Below are positions 26,603 to 34,390 of a DNA stretch of 64,000 bases, one piece after another (within the stretch, counting starts at the first letter, position 1; each line of letters begins with the position of its first letter). The translations under genes were made by a program, and so were the position numbers. Source of the DNA: a virus; the IMG/VR virus record IMGVR_UViG_3300034060_001466, positions 124,001 to 188,000 of that record. One strand, 5' to 3'. The notes under the pieces are model-generated. The model had not been told where the DNA came from. It saw only the letters and a program-made list of their open reading frames with translations, and searched no databases.

Positions 26603-27716
26603 GGAAATAACCGCATTCATTGAAACCTTATTACGTAAGAGATTCCACGATGTTCCTGAGAAACAAAAAATTGATGGAGAGACTGGCCGTAAGCTAAATT
26701 TCGCGTGTCCAATTTGCGGAGACTCGGACAAGAAGGTTTCAAAGAAGCGTGGTAACCTCTATTTAGATACTGGGGCTTATAAATGTTTTAATGATGGTTG
26801 TATGGCATATATGACCATGGGAGAATTTGTTGCCAGAATGAGTAAGGAACATGGAATCATGCTTCCAAGCTTTATCCTAGATACAGAATACTCACCAGTT
26901 GCAAAACCCAAAAAGACAGAGAATCAATTAATTAGATTCTTAACATCCGATACATCAAGTCTTGTTACAATAACTGAAGTAATCAATAGGTTCTCGTTAA
27001 AGAGACTTGATATGGTTTCAGAAGAATCTAGAGCGTATCAGTACATAAAGGGCCGAGCGATCAACTTAATTGAAGATTTCGGAGATTGTCTCTATACTGA
27101 TTCATCCGATAATAAAGTCTATATTTTTAATTTCGATAGAAGATCCGGTAAAATACTAGGATTCTCAATTAGAAGTCTCGATCCAAATTCCGAACGTAAG
27201 TACATAATCAAGTCATATTCCGATATTATTCATATCTTCTCTCAGATAGGACTCTCGAAGGATCTGGTGGAAGATGCGAACTTTCTTAATAACTACTTCA
27301 ATATCTTGAACGTTGACTTCAGCAAGCCAATCAGAATGACTGAGGGTCAATTCGATTCAATGTTCATAACTAACGCGATTGCAACCTCTGGTGCATCTAA
27401 AGCCAGAAGTATTTTCTCTAATCTAGGGTCAAAGGGTGCTACTCAAGTTATATTTGACCGAGATAAGGCAGGCAAGACTCAAATGATGAATTTTATCCAG
27501 CAAGGATACTCTGTGTTTTTGTGGAATAAAGCAATCGGTGACCTAAAGAGAAAATTTAGTTCTACTGAAGATATGATGGCTCTACAAAAAGTCAAAGATA
27601 TTAATGACCTTTTCTGTTACATGCATGACAGAAATTCAAATACTTCAATTGAAAGCTTTAATGAATGGATCAATAGTTATTTTAGCGATTCCGTGTTTGA
27701 CATGGCGTACCTATAA
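26592..27716 (+). CDS. gp61: DNA primase, gp61/DnaG-like
   Basis: A 374-residue primase. The N-terminus has a zinc-binding module (CPICGDSDKK followed by YKCFNDGC, residues 38-70). The TOPRIM catalytic residues follow: the Glu of MTEGQFDSMF (near 258) and the Asp pair in IFDRDKAGK (near 292). It makes RNA primers for lagging-strand synthesis at the replication fork. It is coupled to the polymerase fragment by overlap and followed by the head-completion gene. Confidence 0.8.
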   Translation: MRIEEITAFIETLLRKRFHDVPEKQKIDGETGRKLNFACPICGDSDKKVSKKRGNLYLDTGAYKCFNDGCMAYMTMGEFVARMSKEHGIMLPSFILDTEYSPVAKPKKTENQLIRFLTSDTSSLVTITEVINRFSLKRLDMVSEESRAYQYIKGRAINLIEDFGDCLYTDSSDNKVYIFNFDRRSGKILGFSIRSLDPNSERKYIIKSYSDIIHIFSQIGLSKDLVEDANFLNNYFNILNVDFSKPIRMTEGQFDSMFITNAIATSGASKARSIFSNLGSKGATQVIFDRDKAGKTQMMNFIQQGYSVFLWNKAIGDLKRKFSSTEDMMALQKVKDINDLFCYMHDRNSNTSIESFNEWINSYFSDSVFDMAYL

Positions 27717-27721
27717 ATAAC
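27712..27721 (+). promoter_or_regulatory. Late-type promoter element (plus strand)
   Basis: TATAAATAAC on the plus strand, an exact T4 late core. It overlaps the primase stop codon and ends 3 nt before the gp4 start, so late head genes can be read separately from replication genes. Confidence 0.65.
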
Positions 27722-27724
27722 TAT

Positions 27725-28231
27725 ATGAAACCGAAAGAGCAGAAGAGCATCAAGACTTTCTTAAAACCGCGAGCTGGAACAATCCGTCAGGGATACTTTA
27801 AACCAGCGTTCCCTGAGAAGTACGTTGGCGATACTTCGCAAATAATATTCAGATCAAGCTGGGAATTCAAATTCCTAAAATGGTGTGATCACAGCCCGAC
27901 TGTTATTAAATACTCAAGCGAACCAGTAGGAATTCCTTACTATTCTCCTCTTGATAAACGCGGACACACATATTATGTTGATTTTTATATCGTAACCAAA
28001 GATAGCTCAGGAAAGGAGCAGTCTTGGTTAATTGAGGTAAAGCCTGACAAGTATACCAAACCACCTACTGCCCCAGCAAGAATGACTGACAAGCAAACTG
28101 CAAGTTATGTATATGCAGCCAAGCAATACATTGTAAATCAGGCAAAATTTGAAGCAGCTAAAGAGTTCGCTTCAGTAAGAGGTTTAAAATTTGGGATAAT
28201 AACCGAAAACTTTCTGTTCAAATCAATATAA
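27725..28231 (+). CDS. gp4: Head completion nuclease, gp4 (gp50)-like
   Basis: A 168-residue protein closely following T4 gp4: FRSSWEFKFLKWCD, then IKYSSEPVGIPYYSP, then the nuclease residues in YYVDFYIV and WLIEVKPDK (D...ExK pattern). It ends with ASVRGLKFGIITE as in T4. In T4 it finishes filled heads before tail joining. It is the first gene of a plus-strand late run with the portal gene. Confidence 0.88.
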   Translation: MKPKEQKSIKTFLKPRAGTIRQGYFKPAFPEKYVGDTSQIIFRSSWEFKFLKWCDHSPTVIKYSSEPVGIPYYSPLDKRGHTYYVDFYIVTKDSSGKEQSWLIEVKPDKYTKPPTAPARMTDKQTASYVYAAKQYIVNQAKFEAAKEFASVRGLKFGIITENFLFKSI

Positions 28232-28240
28232 AAGATATAA

Positions 28241-28906
28241 ATGACGCAATTAGAAACTATACAAGACTTTTATCAAAACGGAACAGACCCGGACTTTAGT
28301 CCAAACCCAAATCACGTATTCATAAATATGACTCGTGGTGGAGACCGTACTATTCTGATTCCTGGTCATTTTTATACTCATACTGAACTTGAACCAATTG
28401 GGCCAGATCAGGTTCCAACTTGGGACGAATACGAATTACTTAAATATCCTTCCGTAAAAGATGTGGCCCTTGCTGCAAAATATCGAGTAAAGAAGCCGTA
28501 TTATGATAACCGCCCCATATTTCTAGCATTAAGCCCTGATGGATTGGGCCTAAATGTTAAATTAATGTCCCAACCTCTAAGAAAACGGTTTATTCGGACA
28601 TACTTAAATAAAATGAGTACTCCATTAGCTAACTGTTTTGAAGACGGCAACCTAATGGAATTTAATAAACGAATCAGGGAACGAGCAGTTGCTCCATTTT
28701 TTACGGTCGATACGACATTTATAAAGACCCTACTTGGAATGCCGGACATTAAATTCAATCTTCTGGTGAATAAATACAATAGAGAAAAGATGCGAAACTT
28801 AACCCTTATCGACTGGGATACTGTTCCTAACTTACACTTAGCGAACTATTCAACTGACAGGACAATATCGGCTAGATCAAGTTTCTCTCTATTTGAAATA
28901 AAATAA
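28241..28906 (+). CDS. Hypothetical protein, probably virion-related
   Basis: A 221-residue protein between gp4 and the portal. The central segment (RPIFLALSPDGLGLNVKLMS followed by LRKRFIRTYLNK) recalls a protein seen beside structural genes in many T4-like phages, with the pattern 'P......GLG.N....P...R'. I cannot name a T4 counterpart. Context favours a head or neck role. No membrane segment or enzymatic motif. Confidence 0.5.
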   Translation: MTQLETIQDFYQNGTDPDFSPNPNHVFINMTRGGDRTILIPGHFYTHTELEPIGPDQVPTWDEYELLKYPSVKDVALAAKYRVKKPYYDNRPIFLALSPDGLGLNVKLMSQPLRKRFIRTYLNKMSTPLANCFEDGNLMEFNKRIRERAVAPFFTVDTTFIKTLLGMPDIKFNLLVNKYNREKMRNLTLIDWDTVPNLHLANYSTDRTISARSSFSLFEIK

Positions 28907-28914
28907 ACAATTAA

Positions 28915-30597
28915 ATGGCAGGATTTTTAGACAGTAACCCAATGAAAGGGCTTAGATCAAGCTTAACCGCACTAAGTCGATTTGGTATGAAATACGATGA
29001 CCTTCTTGTGAAGAACTCACAAGCGATAGGTTACATTGAAGGTCAGTTAACGGGTTTCAACAACGCAATGGGAGATGATCTGATGAAGGCTACTCTTGCT
29101 CTATCCGATACGACATCCTCATTAAAGAACAAGTCAATCGCGTTCTTTCAATTAGACTATGTTCAGAAAAGAGAGAGACTTAGGGATCTTGCATCAAATG
29201 GCGAAATTGAATTCGTTATTGAAACTATTGCAGATGATGCAATTGTATACGATGAAGATAATCGATTCTGTTATCCAAATGACCTAGTTGGAGAAATTAA
29301 TTACCGAGGAAAGAATAAAGACCAACGTCTTAACTATCAAGAAAAAGTAATTGAGAAGTACCAAGAAAATTTTGCAAAGATCTATAGTGCATGGAGTTTC
29401 GACAGAGGAATTTCAGCATGGCAGTACTTTTACCAATGGTTAATTGAAGGTCACTTGGCATTTGAAATCATTTACGACAATATCTCAAATCCAAAAGATA
29501 TTATTGGATTTAAGGAATTAGATCCATCTACTCTTTATCCTGAAGTAAAAAAAGATTCAGGCGGAAAAATTTATCTGCAATGGTCTCAACGTGATCCCAT
29601 TAATAAGATGAATCGTACCTTAACTGATTCACAAATTATCTACATTTCATATTCAAATGAATTTAGAACCAAGCGAGTTAGTTTCGTAGAGAGACTACTT
29701 CGTTCATTTAACCTACTTCGTTTAATTGAACACTCTAAGATTATTTGGCATACAATGAATGCGCCAATTCGTTTAAAAACAAGCGTACCAGTTGGAACAA
29801 AATCAATGCAAAAAGCCAAAGAAGATGTTCGTGAGTTTACCAATACCTTAAAAGAAGATATAACATTCGATGGTAGCTCTGGAGAATTAATGGTTGATGG
29901 AAAACCTAATATTCTTTTCTATAAAAACTACGTTCTTCCAGTAAACGATAGAGGCGAGAAAATCGATATTGAAGCACTTGAATATCCAGGCCCAAATTTA
30001 TCAGGCTCTGAATTATTAAAATACTTTCAAGATAAACTAAAGCTTGACTCTAAACTTCCATATTCACGTTGGTCAGAAGGTCAAGGTGCATACACTATGA
30101 ATGCGGAAGGTATTTCAAGAGAGGAGATTCGCTACAATAAATTCATCAAGAGATTAAGATCAGCCTTCAAAGAGTTAATCACCAAACCTCTGTATTTGCA
30201 AATGTGCTTAGATATTAAGGATTTAAAAACGGATCACCGTTTCTCAAATGCAGTAGGTATGCTATGGCACAATGATAATGTATTCGAGGAGATTAAAACT
30301 CAGGAATTACTTAATAAACGTCTTGCTACCCTTAATGCAATGAAAGCGGTAGTGAATGATGATGCTAAACCTTACTTCTCAACCGAATACTTAATTAAAG
30401 AATACTTGAAATTAAGTGACGAGGATATTGCTAAAAACCGAAGCTACCAAGCAACTCAAGACAATGATGCTAAAGCTGACGGTGGCGCCGCTGCTGGTGG
30501 AGCCGCTGCTGCTGGTGGAGCGCCTGCTGCCCCAGCTGGAGAAGAACCGGCTGGTGGAGAAACCTCATCTGAAGTAGGAACACCAGGACAACTTTAA
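28915..30597 (+). CDS. gp20: Portal vertex protein, gp20-like
   Basis: A 560-residue portal. Key segments match T4 gp20: ASNGEIEFVIETIADDAIVY, AYTMNAEGISREEIRYNKF (near 395) and RFSNAVGMLWHND-type residues further on. Twelve copies form the DNA entry ring. The last 50 residues are Gly/Ala/Pro-rich (GGAAAGGAAAAGGAP), an unusual low-complexity tail beyond the T4 core. It follows the 221-residue gene by 8 nt and precedes an epimerase gene. Confidence 0.9.
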   Translation: MAGFLDSNPMKGLRSSLTALSRFGMKYDDLLVKNSQAIGYIEGQLTGFNNAMGDDLMKATLALSDTTSSLKNKSIAFFQLDYVQKRERLRDLASNGEIEFVIETIADDAIVYDEDNRFCYPNDLVGEINYRGKNKDQRLNYQEKVIEKYQENFAKIYSAWSFDRGISAWQYFYQWLIEGHLAFEIIYDNISNPKDIIGFKELDPSTLYPEVKKDSGGKIYLQWSQRDPINKMNRTLTDSQIIYISYSNEFRTKRVSFVERLLRSFNLLRLIEHSKIIWHTMNAPIRLKTSVPVGTKSMQKAKEDVREFTNTLKEDITFDGSSGELMVDGKPNILFYKNYVLPVNDRGEKIDIEALEYPGPNLSGSELLKYFQDKLKLDSKLPYSRWSEGQGAYTMNAEGISREEIRYNKFIKRLRSAFKELITKPLYLQMCLDIKDLKTDHRFSNAVGMLWHNDNVFEEIKTQELLNKRLATLNAMKAVVNDDAKPYFSTEYLIKEYLKLSDEDIAKNRSYQATQDNDAKADGGAAAGGAAAAGGAPAAPAGEEPAGGETSSEVGTPGQL

Positions 30598-30609
30598 TTT
30601 TAGGTATAC

Positions 30610-31533
30610 ATGAATCGTAAAGTAACAGTAATAGGTGGGGCCGGATTTATCGGATCTCACCTTGTTAAATCACTCGTAGAGCAAGGGTTCCGAGTAACCG
30701 TAATCGATAATCTATCGACCGGTAAGAAAAGCAACATTAAAAACTTAGCGATTGACCTAAGAGTCTACGATATTACAGGGGATCCCAAGAAGATCGCCGC
30801 CATCATTAAAGGTTCAGAATGCGTATTCCATTTAGCCGCATTAACTTCTGTCCAGGAGTCATTAGAATCACCTACTCTATATAATTTAGTAAATGTAATA
30901 GGAACCTCAAACGTGCTTGAAGCGTGTCGAATCGCTGGTGTATCGGAATTAGTGTTTAGCTCAACTAGTGCAGTATACGGAAACACTGAGTTATTTCCAA
31001 CTAATGAATCTGTACCGCTTGATCCAATTTCAACCTATGCGTTAACTAAACAGATTGGGGAAAATTATTGCAAATTATATTCTTCAATTTACAGAATAAA
31101 AACGACGTGCCTTAGATATTTCAATGTTTACGGTCCAAATTCAAATCCTGACAGTTCATACCGCTCAGTCATTCCAATATTTTTAGAAAAAGCTAAGGCT
31201 GGCAAACCTTTACCAATCACAAATGACGGAGAACAGCGAAGAGATTTTATTCACGTATCAGATGTAGTTAGAGCAAATATTGCTGCATTACACTCACCAG
31301 CATACAATGCGCTCGCTAACGCTTCAGATAAGTATCACCGAATTATTAATATAGGAAGTGGAGAAAATATCAGCGTAAATCAAATCGCTGAAATGGTTGG
31401 CGGAAAAACGGTAAATGTAGGTTTTAGATTAGAGCCGAAGATTAGTTTAGCTGACGTCACTGCCGCTAAATCGTATCTTGATTGGAACCCGTTAATTAAA
31501 TTAGAAGATTGGCTTAAAGGTCAAACATTGTAG
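30610..31533 (+). CDS. NAD-dependent nucleotide-sugar epimerase/dehydratase (SDR)
   Basis: A 307-residue extended short-chain dehydrogenase. It has the Rossmann motif VIGGAGFIGSHLV at the start, the catalytic Ser region FSSTSAVYG (near 117), and the YxxxK motif in STYALTKQIGE (near 143). The family includes UDP-glucose 4-epimerase and related enzymes. It probably supplies a nucleotide sugar for the phage's glycosyltransferases. It sits right after the portal gene, an odd place for a metabolic gene, and converges with gp25 (20 bp overlap). Confidence 0.8.
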   Translation: MNRKVTVIGGAGFIGSHLVKSLVEQGFRVTVIDNLSTGKKSNIKNLAIDLRVYDITGDPKKIAAIIKGSECVFHLAALTSVQESLESPTLYNLVNVIGTSNVLEACRIAGVSELVFSSTSAVYGNTELFPTNESVPLDPISTYALTKQIGENYCKLYSSIYRIKTTCLRYFNVYGPNSNPDSSYRSVIPIFLEKAKAGKPLPITNDGEQRRDFIHVSDVVRANIAALHSPAYNALANASDKYHRIINIGSGENISVNQIAEMVGGKTVNVGFRLEPKISLADVTAAKSYLDWNPLIKLEDWLKGQTL

Positions 31534-31903
31534 CAAACGCAGACTGTCCGTCTATCTTAATGTCCAAGCCTAATCCTACTTTATATGGATCAGATATATC
31601 GTCCATTTTAAATGCATTAGCTGCAATTGAGTAAGGTCGACTGAATAAAACATATTCATTAATTTGATCGTTTGCCTCCTTTTCCATAGCGCTAATGTCT
31701 GATTGCTCAAATTCAAAAAGATACTTTTCGGCATTGAATCCAATATCTTCCCCAAGAACTTCACCTGCTCTAGTAAGTAGCGTCATTCTAATTTGTTGAA
31801 GAGCATTTTCAATTGAGTCATTTGATTCATAAATACCTTCTTGGTAGTTTGGATCGCCTGGTGCTCGTAAGTATAGGTCTTTTCCTACTGGTTGTGTTGC
31901 CAT
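31514..31903 (-). CDS. gp25: Baseplate wedge protein, gp25-like
   Basis: A 129-residue protein with the GPW/gp25 pattern: SIENALQQIRMTLLTRAGEV, then an ED.GF..EKYLFEF segment. The Glu of T4 gp25 pairs with gp6 and gp53 to join wedge to sheath. The length agrees with T4 gp25 (132). It is downstream of the connector-like gene in the same direction, 7 nt away. Confidence 0.75.
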   Translation of the reverse strand: MATQPVGKDLYLRAPGDPNYQEGIYESNDSIENALQQIRMTLLTRAGEVLGEDIGFNAEKYLFEFEQSDISAMEKEANDQINEYVLFSRPYSIAANAFKMDDISDPYKVGLGLDIKIDGQSAFATMFDL

Positions 31904-31910
31904 GTCTTAA

Positions 31911-32651
31911 TTACCATCTTGCAAAGTACAAGAAGTCTGGAGTATTTTCGCCTTTCATCATTTCAAGTACTTGAGTAAGCTCATTTTCAGCTTTAGTGAC
32001 TAGATTTGTGTAGTTAGGTTTGATTCCGCCTGGAAGATTATAATCGAATGTCGTTAACAGATCACCAAGTCTCAATTTAGCCTTTGCTCTTACGTATCTT
32101 TGAAACAATTCATCATTATACAGATCATCAGCTGGGATTTTCTTAGCGATCGTTAGAACAATACCGTTTTGTCTAGGGGTTCTTCCGAGTATTGTTAGTT
32201 TTCGAGTATTCTTATTGTAGTCGTATGCAAAAGTGTCAATGGTAAAGCCTTTAACTAGGTCAAGAAACGAGAAGATAATCGTTCTGTACATAATAGATTC
32301 CCCAATGAATGGTGTTAAAAATACCTCTGACCCAATGAACTTATTATCCGCAAAATCCGCATCCATTGTTCCAAACATTGAGCCTGAAGAATTGGGCTGC
32401 TTAACATCATGAACGAAACCTACGCACTCAGGTAACTGAATCGTTCTGTGCTGCTTAAATCCAGTAGACGTAAAAACTTCTTGAGGAATCAGTAAATATC
32501 GCGGTTCAACTGCATGTTTCCAGTTATCATAAAAATATCTCTCAGAATTAGTGATGATACGTTTAATCTCTGGTTCTGGAATAGAATAAGGTAGCGCTTT
32601 TGCAAACGTTAATTCATCCTGGATGTCTAATATTAACTCGTCTAACGTCAT
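31911..32651 (-). CDS. Neck/head-tail connector-like structural protein
   Basis: A 246-residue protein. The N-terminal helices (LILDIQDELTFAKALPYSIP followed by EIKRIITNSERYFYDNW) and the late segment YVRAKAKLRLGDLLTTFDYN with LPGG are typical of connector or neck proteins in large myophages. Its place beside gp25 and near the portal agrees. The T4 counterpart would be gp13 or gp14, but sequence alone does not settle this. Confidence 0.45.
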   Translation of the reverse strand: MTLDELILDIQDELTFAKALPYSIPEPEIKRIITNSERYFYDNWKHAVEPRYLLIPQEVFTSTGFKQHRTIQLPECVGFVHDVKQPNSSGSMFGTMDADFADNKFIGSEVFLTPFIGESIMYRTIIFSFLDLVKGFTIDTFAYDYNKNTRKLTILGRTPRQNGIVLTIAKKIPADDLYNDELFQRYVRAKAKLRLGDLLTTFDYNLPGGIKPNYTNLVTKAENELTQVLEMMKGENTPDFLYFARW

Positions 32652-32665
32652 TTCGTTAAGTAATT

Positions 32666-33031
32666 TTATGCAGTCTTAGTAGCCTTTGCTTTCTGCTCAG
32701 CTTGTTGTTCAATCTGCTTGATTTTAGTCAATAGCTGAATCTTTTCTGCATCAGTTGCAGCAGCTGCGACTTGGTCCCTAAGTGCTTTGGTCTGATTAAT
32801 TATATCGATCTGTGCTTGAGTATCAGCTGAGCTCTCTTGAATAGGAGTTTTAGATACTTTCGTGTAATCAGGCTCAGTTACCTTAACTTGAGATAGATCA
32901 GCACTCTTAACTTGATCAATTGTTTTTTCTTTCTTAACTTGATCAGGTTTTGAGGCCGTTGCATGTTTCTTGGGATCGCTTAAGTTAGACCCTTTATGAA
33001 AATCGTCGAAGTTTAAAATTTTGTTACTCAT
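32666..33031 (-). CDS. Disordered protein with CTS-like N-terminus
   Basis: A 121-residue Lys/Thr/Gln/Ala-rich protein, probably disordered then coiled coil. It starts MSNKILNFDDFHKGSN, a CTS-like beginning that is nearly identical to the protein at 41292 (NKILSFEEF). A late-type element lies 14 nt upstream. No function can be named beyond possible head packaging. Confidence 0.5.
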   Translation of the reverse strand: MSNKILNFDDFHKGSNLSDPKKHATASKPDQVKKEKTIDQVKSADLSQVKVTEPDYTKVSKTPIQESSADTQAQIDIINQTKALRDQVAAAATDAEKIQLLTKIKQIEQQAEQKAKATKTA

Positions 33032-33045
33032 AGTAGTTACTTTTT

Positions 33046-33055
33046 ATTATTTATT
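33046..33055 (-). promoter_or_regulatory. Late-type promoter element
   Basis: AATAAATAAT on the minus strand, 14 nt before the gene at 33031. Confidence 0.5.
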
Positions 33056-33304
33056 AGATTCCATATACTCGTTAAATCGTAGGACTTTATAAACTCTAGG
33101 ATTTGAGCCGATTCTGGATGGAGTCGAATTAGTTGTCATATCTCGCTTAGAATACGGCGCTGTATTCAACCAGTGCTGAGGAAGCCCACCCACAGCCACA
33201 TTTACTGGAGTAGGTTGAATATTCATATCAGTTCTTTGTTGAAATGAACTGGCTGGTACAGTAATTTCACCAGATGACATTTTATTATTATGTGGATTGT
33301 CCAT
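33047..33304 (-). CDS. Small protein with C-terminal CTS-like motif
   Basis: An 85-residue Asn/Thr/Pro-rich protein of unknown function. It ends YKVLRFNEYMESNK, a C-terminal copy of the F-x-x-Y/F-x-E motif. A late-type element sits 4 nt before the start. The terminator of the next gene upstream lies 31 nt away, so this is the first gene of an operon. Confidence 0.5.
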   Translation of the reverse strand: MDNPHNNKMSSGEITVPASSFQQRTDMNIQPTPVNVAVGGLPQHWLNTAPYSKRDMTTNSTPSRIGSNPRVYKVLRFNEYMESNK

Positions 33305-33308
33305 ATTG

Positions 33309-33318
33309 ATTATTTATT
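33309..33318 (-). promoter_or_regulatory. Late-type promoter element
   Basis: AATAAATAAT on the minus strand, 4 nt before the ATG at 33304 and 17 nt after the terminator at 33335. Confidence 0.5.
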
Positions 33319-33334
33319 CACGGCCTAACCTAAA

Positions 33335-33364
33335 TAAAAAAGCTCGGAATGTTCCGAGCTTTAG
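33335..33364 (-). terminator. Intrinsic terminator
   Basis: Minus-strand stem AAAGCTCGGAA/TTCCGAGCTTTTTTA with a T run, 20 nt after the stop of the 322-residue gene. Confidence 0.85.
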
Positions 33365-33384
33365 TTTTATATTTAATTATGAAT

Positions 33385-34353
33385 TTAAGCTTTAGTAAAA
33401 ATAGCTTTGCCTAATGCTCCGCCTAGTTCAATAACATTACTTCCTTCTTTTTTAACAAGTGCAGCAATTTCGCTTTCATCAAAGTCTTTAGTTTGTCCTT
33501 TACTATCAGTTACCGTATAGTAATTTCCCATCCAACCTTCTTTTGGACCGTCTATGTGTTGAATAATGATAGGGCCGCTGTAGATCGGAGACTTCACCGT
33601 TACTTTATATGGGGTTTTTCCTACATATACTACGTATTTACTCGCATCTGGTGTTACCCATTTTCCTCCAGCCTTTGGATATTGAATAGCTCTTTCGTTA
33701 ATCGGCTCTTCCACATCAACCTCAGCCGCTGCTTCCATCATACACTTACTCATGTACGAGCCAACTTCATTTAAGTAATTCTCGTATGTATGGTTAGGAT
33801 CTGCGTCTTCATCGCACATTTGAGCCTCTTTAATTAGAATTTCTTCGCATACTGATTTAACTGCATTCTGTGCTTCTTCTGACATTGCTGGGCTGTAGCC
33901 TTCGGTCATTGGTGACCAACACTCATTAACGAAATTTTCAAATGTGTTAGAAGCTTTACCTTCAGTATCCTCTTTCGACTTATTAAGTAATTTAAAATCG
34001 CCTGAATCAATTTTTCCATTTCGATTCTTATCTAAGTTCTTTTGTTTACCTTTAAGTTTTTCGTCAATTTCATCAGATACAACTTCAAGTTCTACTGGAA
34101 TAGAGTACTCATGATCTCCGTGCATTGCCGTTAGCATGCCGTTACCGTCATAGTCGAATCTAAGCTCAAGCTCTTCACCTGATTTACTTCTAATAACGAT
34201 CATTGCATGGTCGTCTCCATGATCTCCCAATGAAACTATTTCTACTGGATGCATTTCATCCAAATTTTCATCAGCTACTCTTGGATTAGCGCCAATTGCA
34301 TCTTCTTTACCTTTCATGAAATTAGGCACTCTGTTTTTACCAAATCTTCCCAT
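33385..34353 (-). CDS. Protein with EF-hand-like loop and internal CTS-like motif
   Basis: A 322-residue acidic protein. An EF-hand/dockerin-type calcium loop, DKNRNGKIDSGDF, is visible near residue 110, with liganding residues at loop positions 1, 3, 5, 9 and 12. It is followed by SNTFENFVNECW, an internal CTS-like motif that could be a protease site. A compact beta domain (KYVVYVGKTPYKVTVKSP, then YYTVTDSKGQTKDF) forms the C-terminus. The function is unknown; a late-type element and its own terminator make it a single-gene unit. Confidence 0.55.
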   Translation of the reverse strand: MGRFGKNRVPNFMKGKEDAIGANPRVADENLDEMHPVEIVSLGDHGDDHAMIVIRSKSGEELELRFDYDGNGMLTAMHGDHEYSIPVELEVVSDEIDEKLKGKQKNLDKNRNGKIDSGDFKLLNKSKEDTEGKASNTFENFVNECWSPMTEGYSPAMSEEAQNAVKSVCEEILIKEAQMCDEDADPNHTYENYLNEVGSYMSKCMMEAAAEVDVEEPINERAIQYPKAGGKWVTPDASKYVVYVGKTPYKVTVKSPIYSGPIIIQHIDGPKEGWMGNYYTVTDSKGQTKDFDESEIAALVKKEGSNVIELGGALGKAIFTKA

Positions 34354-34371
34354 TATGTATGGTTATTTTTG

Positions 34372-34381
34372 ATTATTTATC
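34372..34381 (-). promoter_or_regulatory. Late-type promoter element
   Basis: GATAAATAAT on the minus strand, 18 nt before the start at 34353. Confidence 0.5.
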
Positions 34382-34390
34382 TGCAGACGT

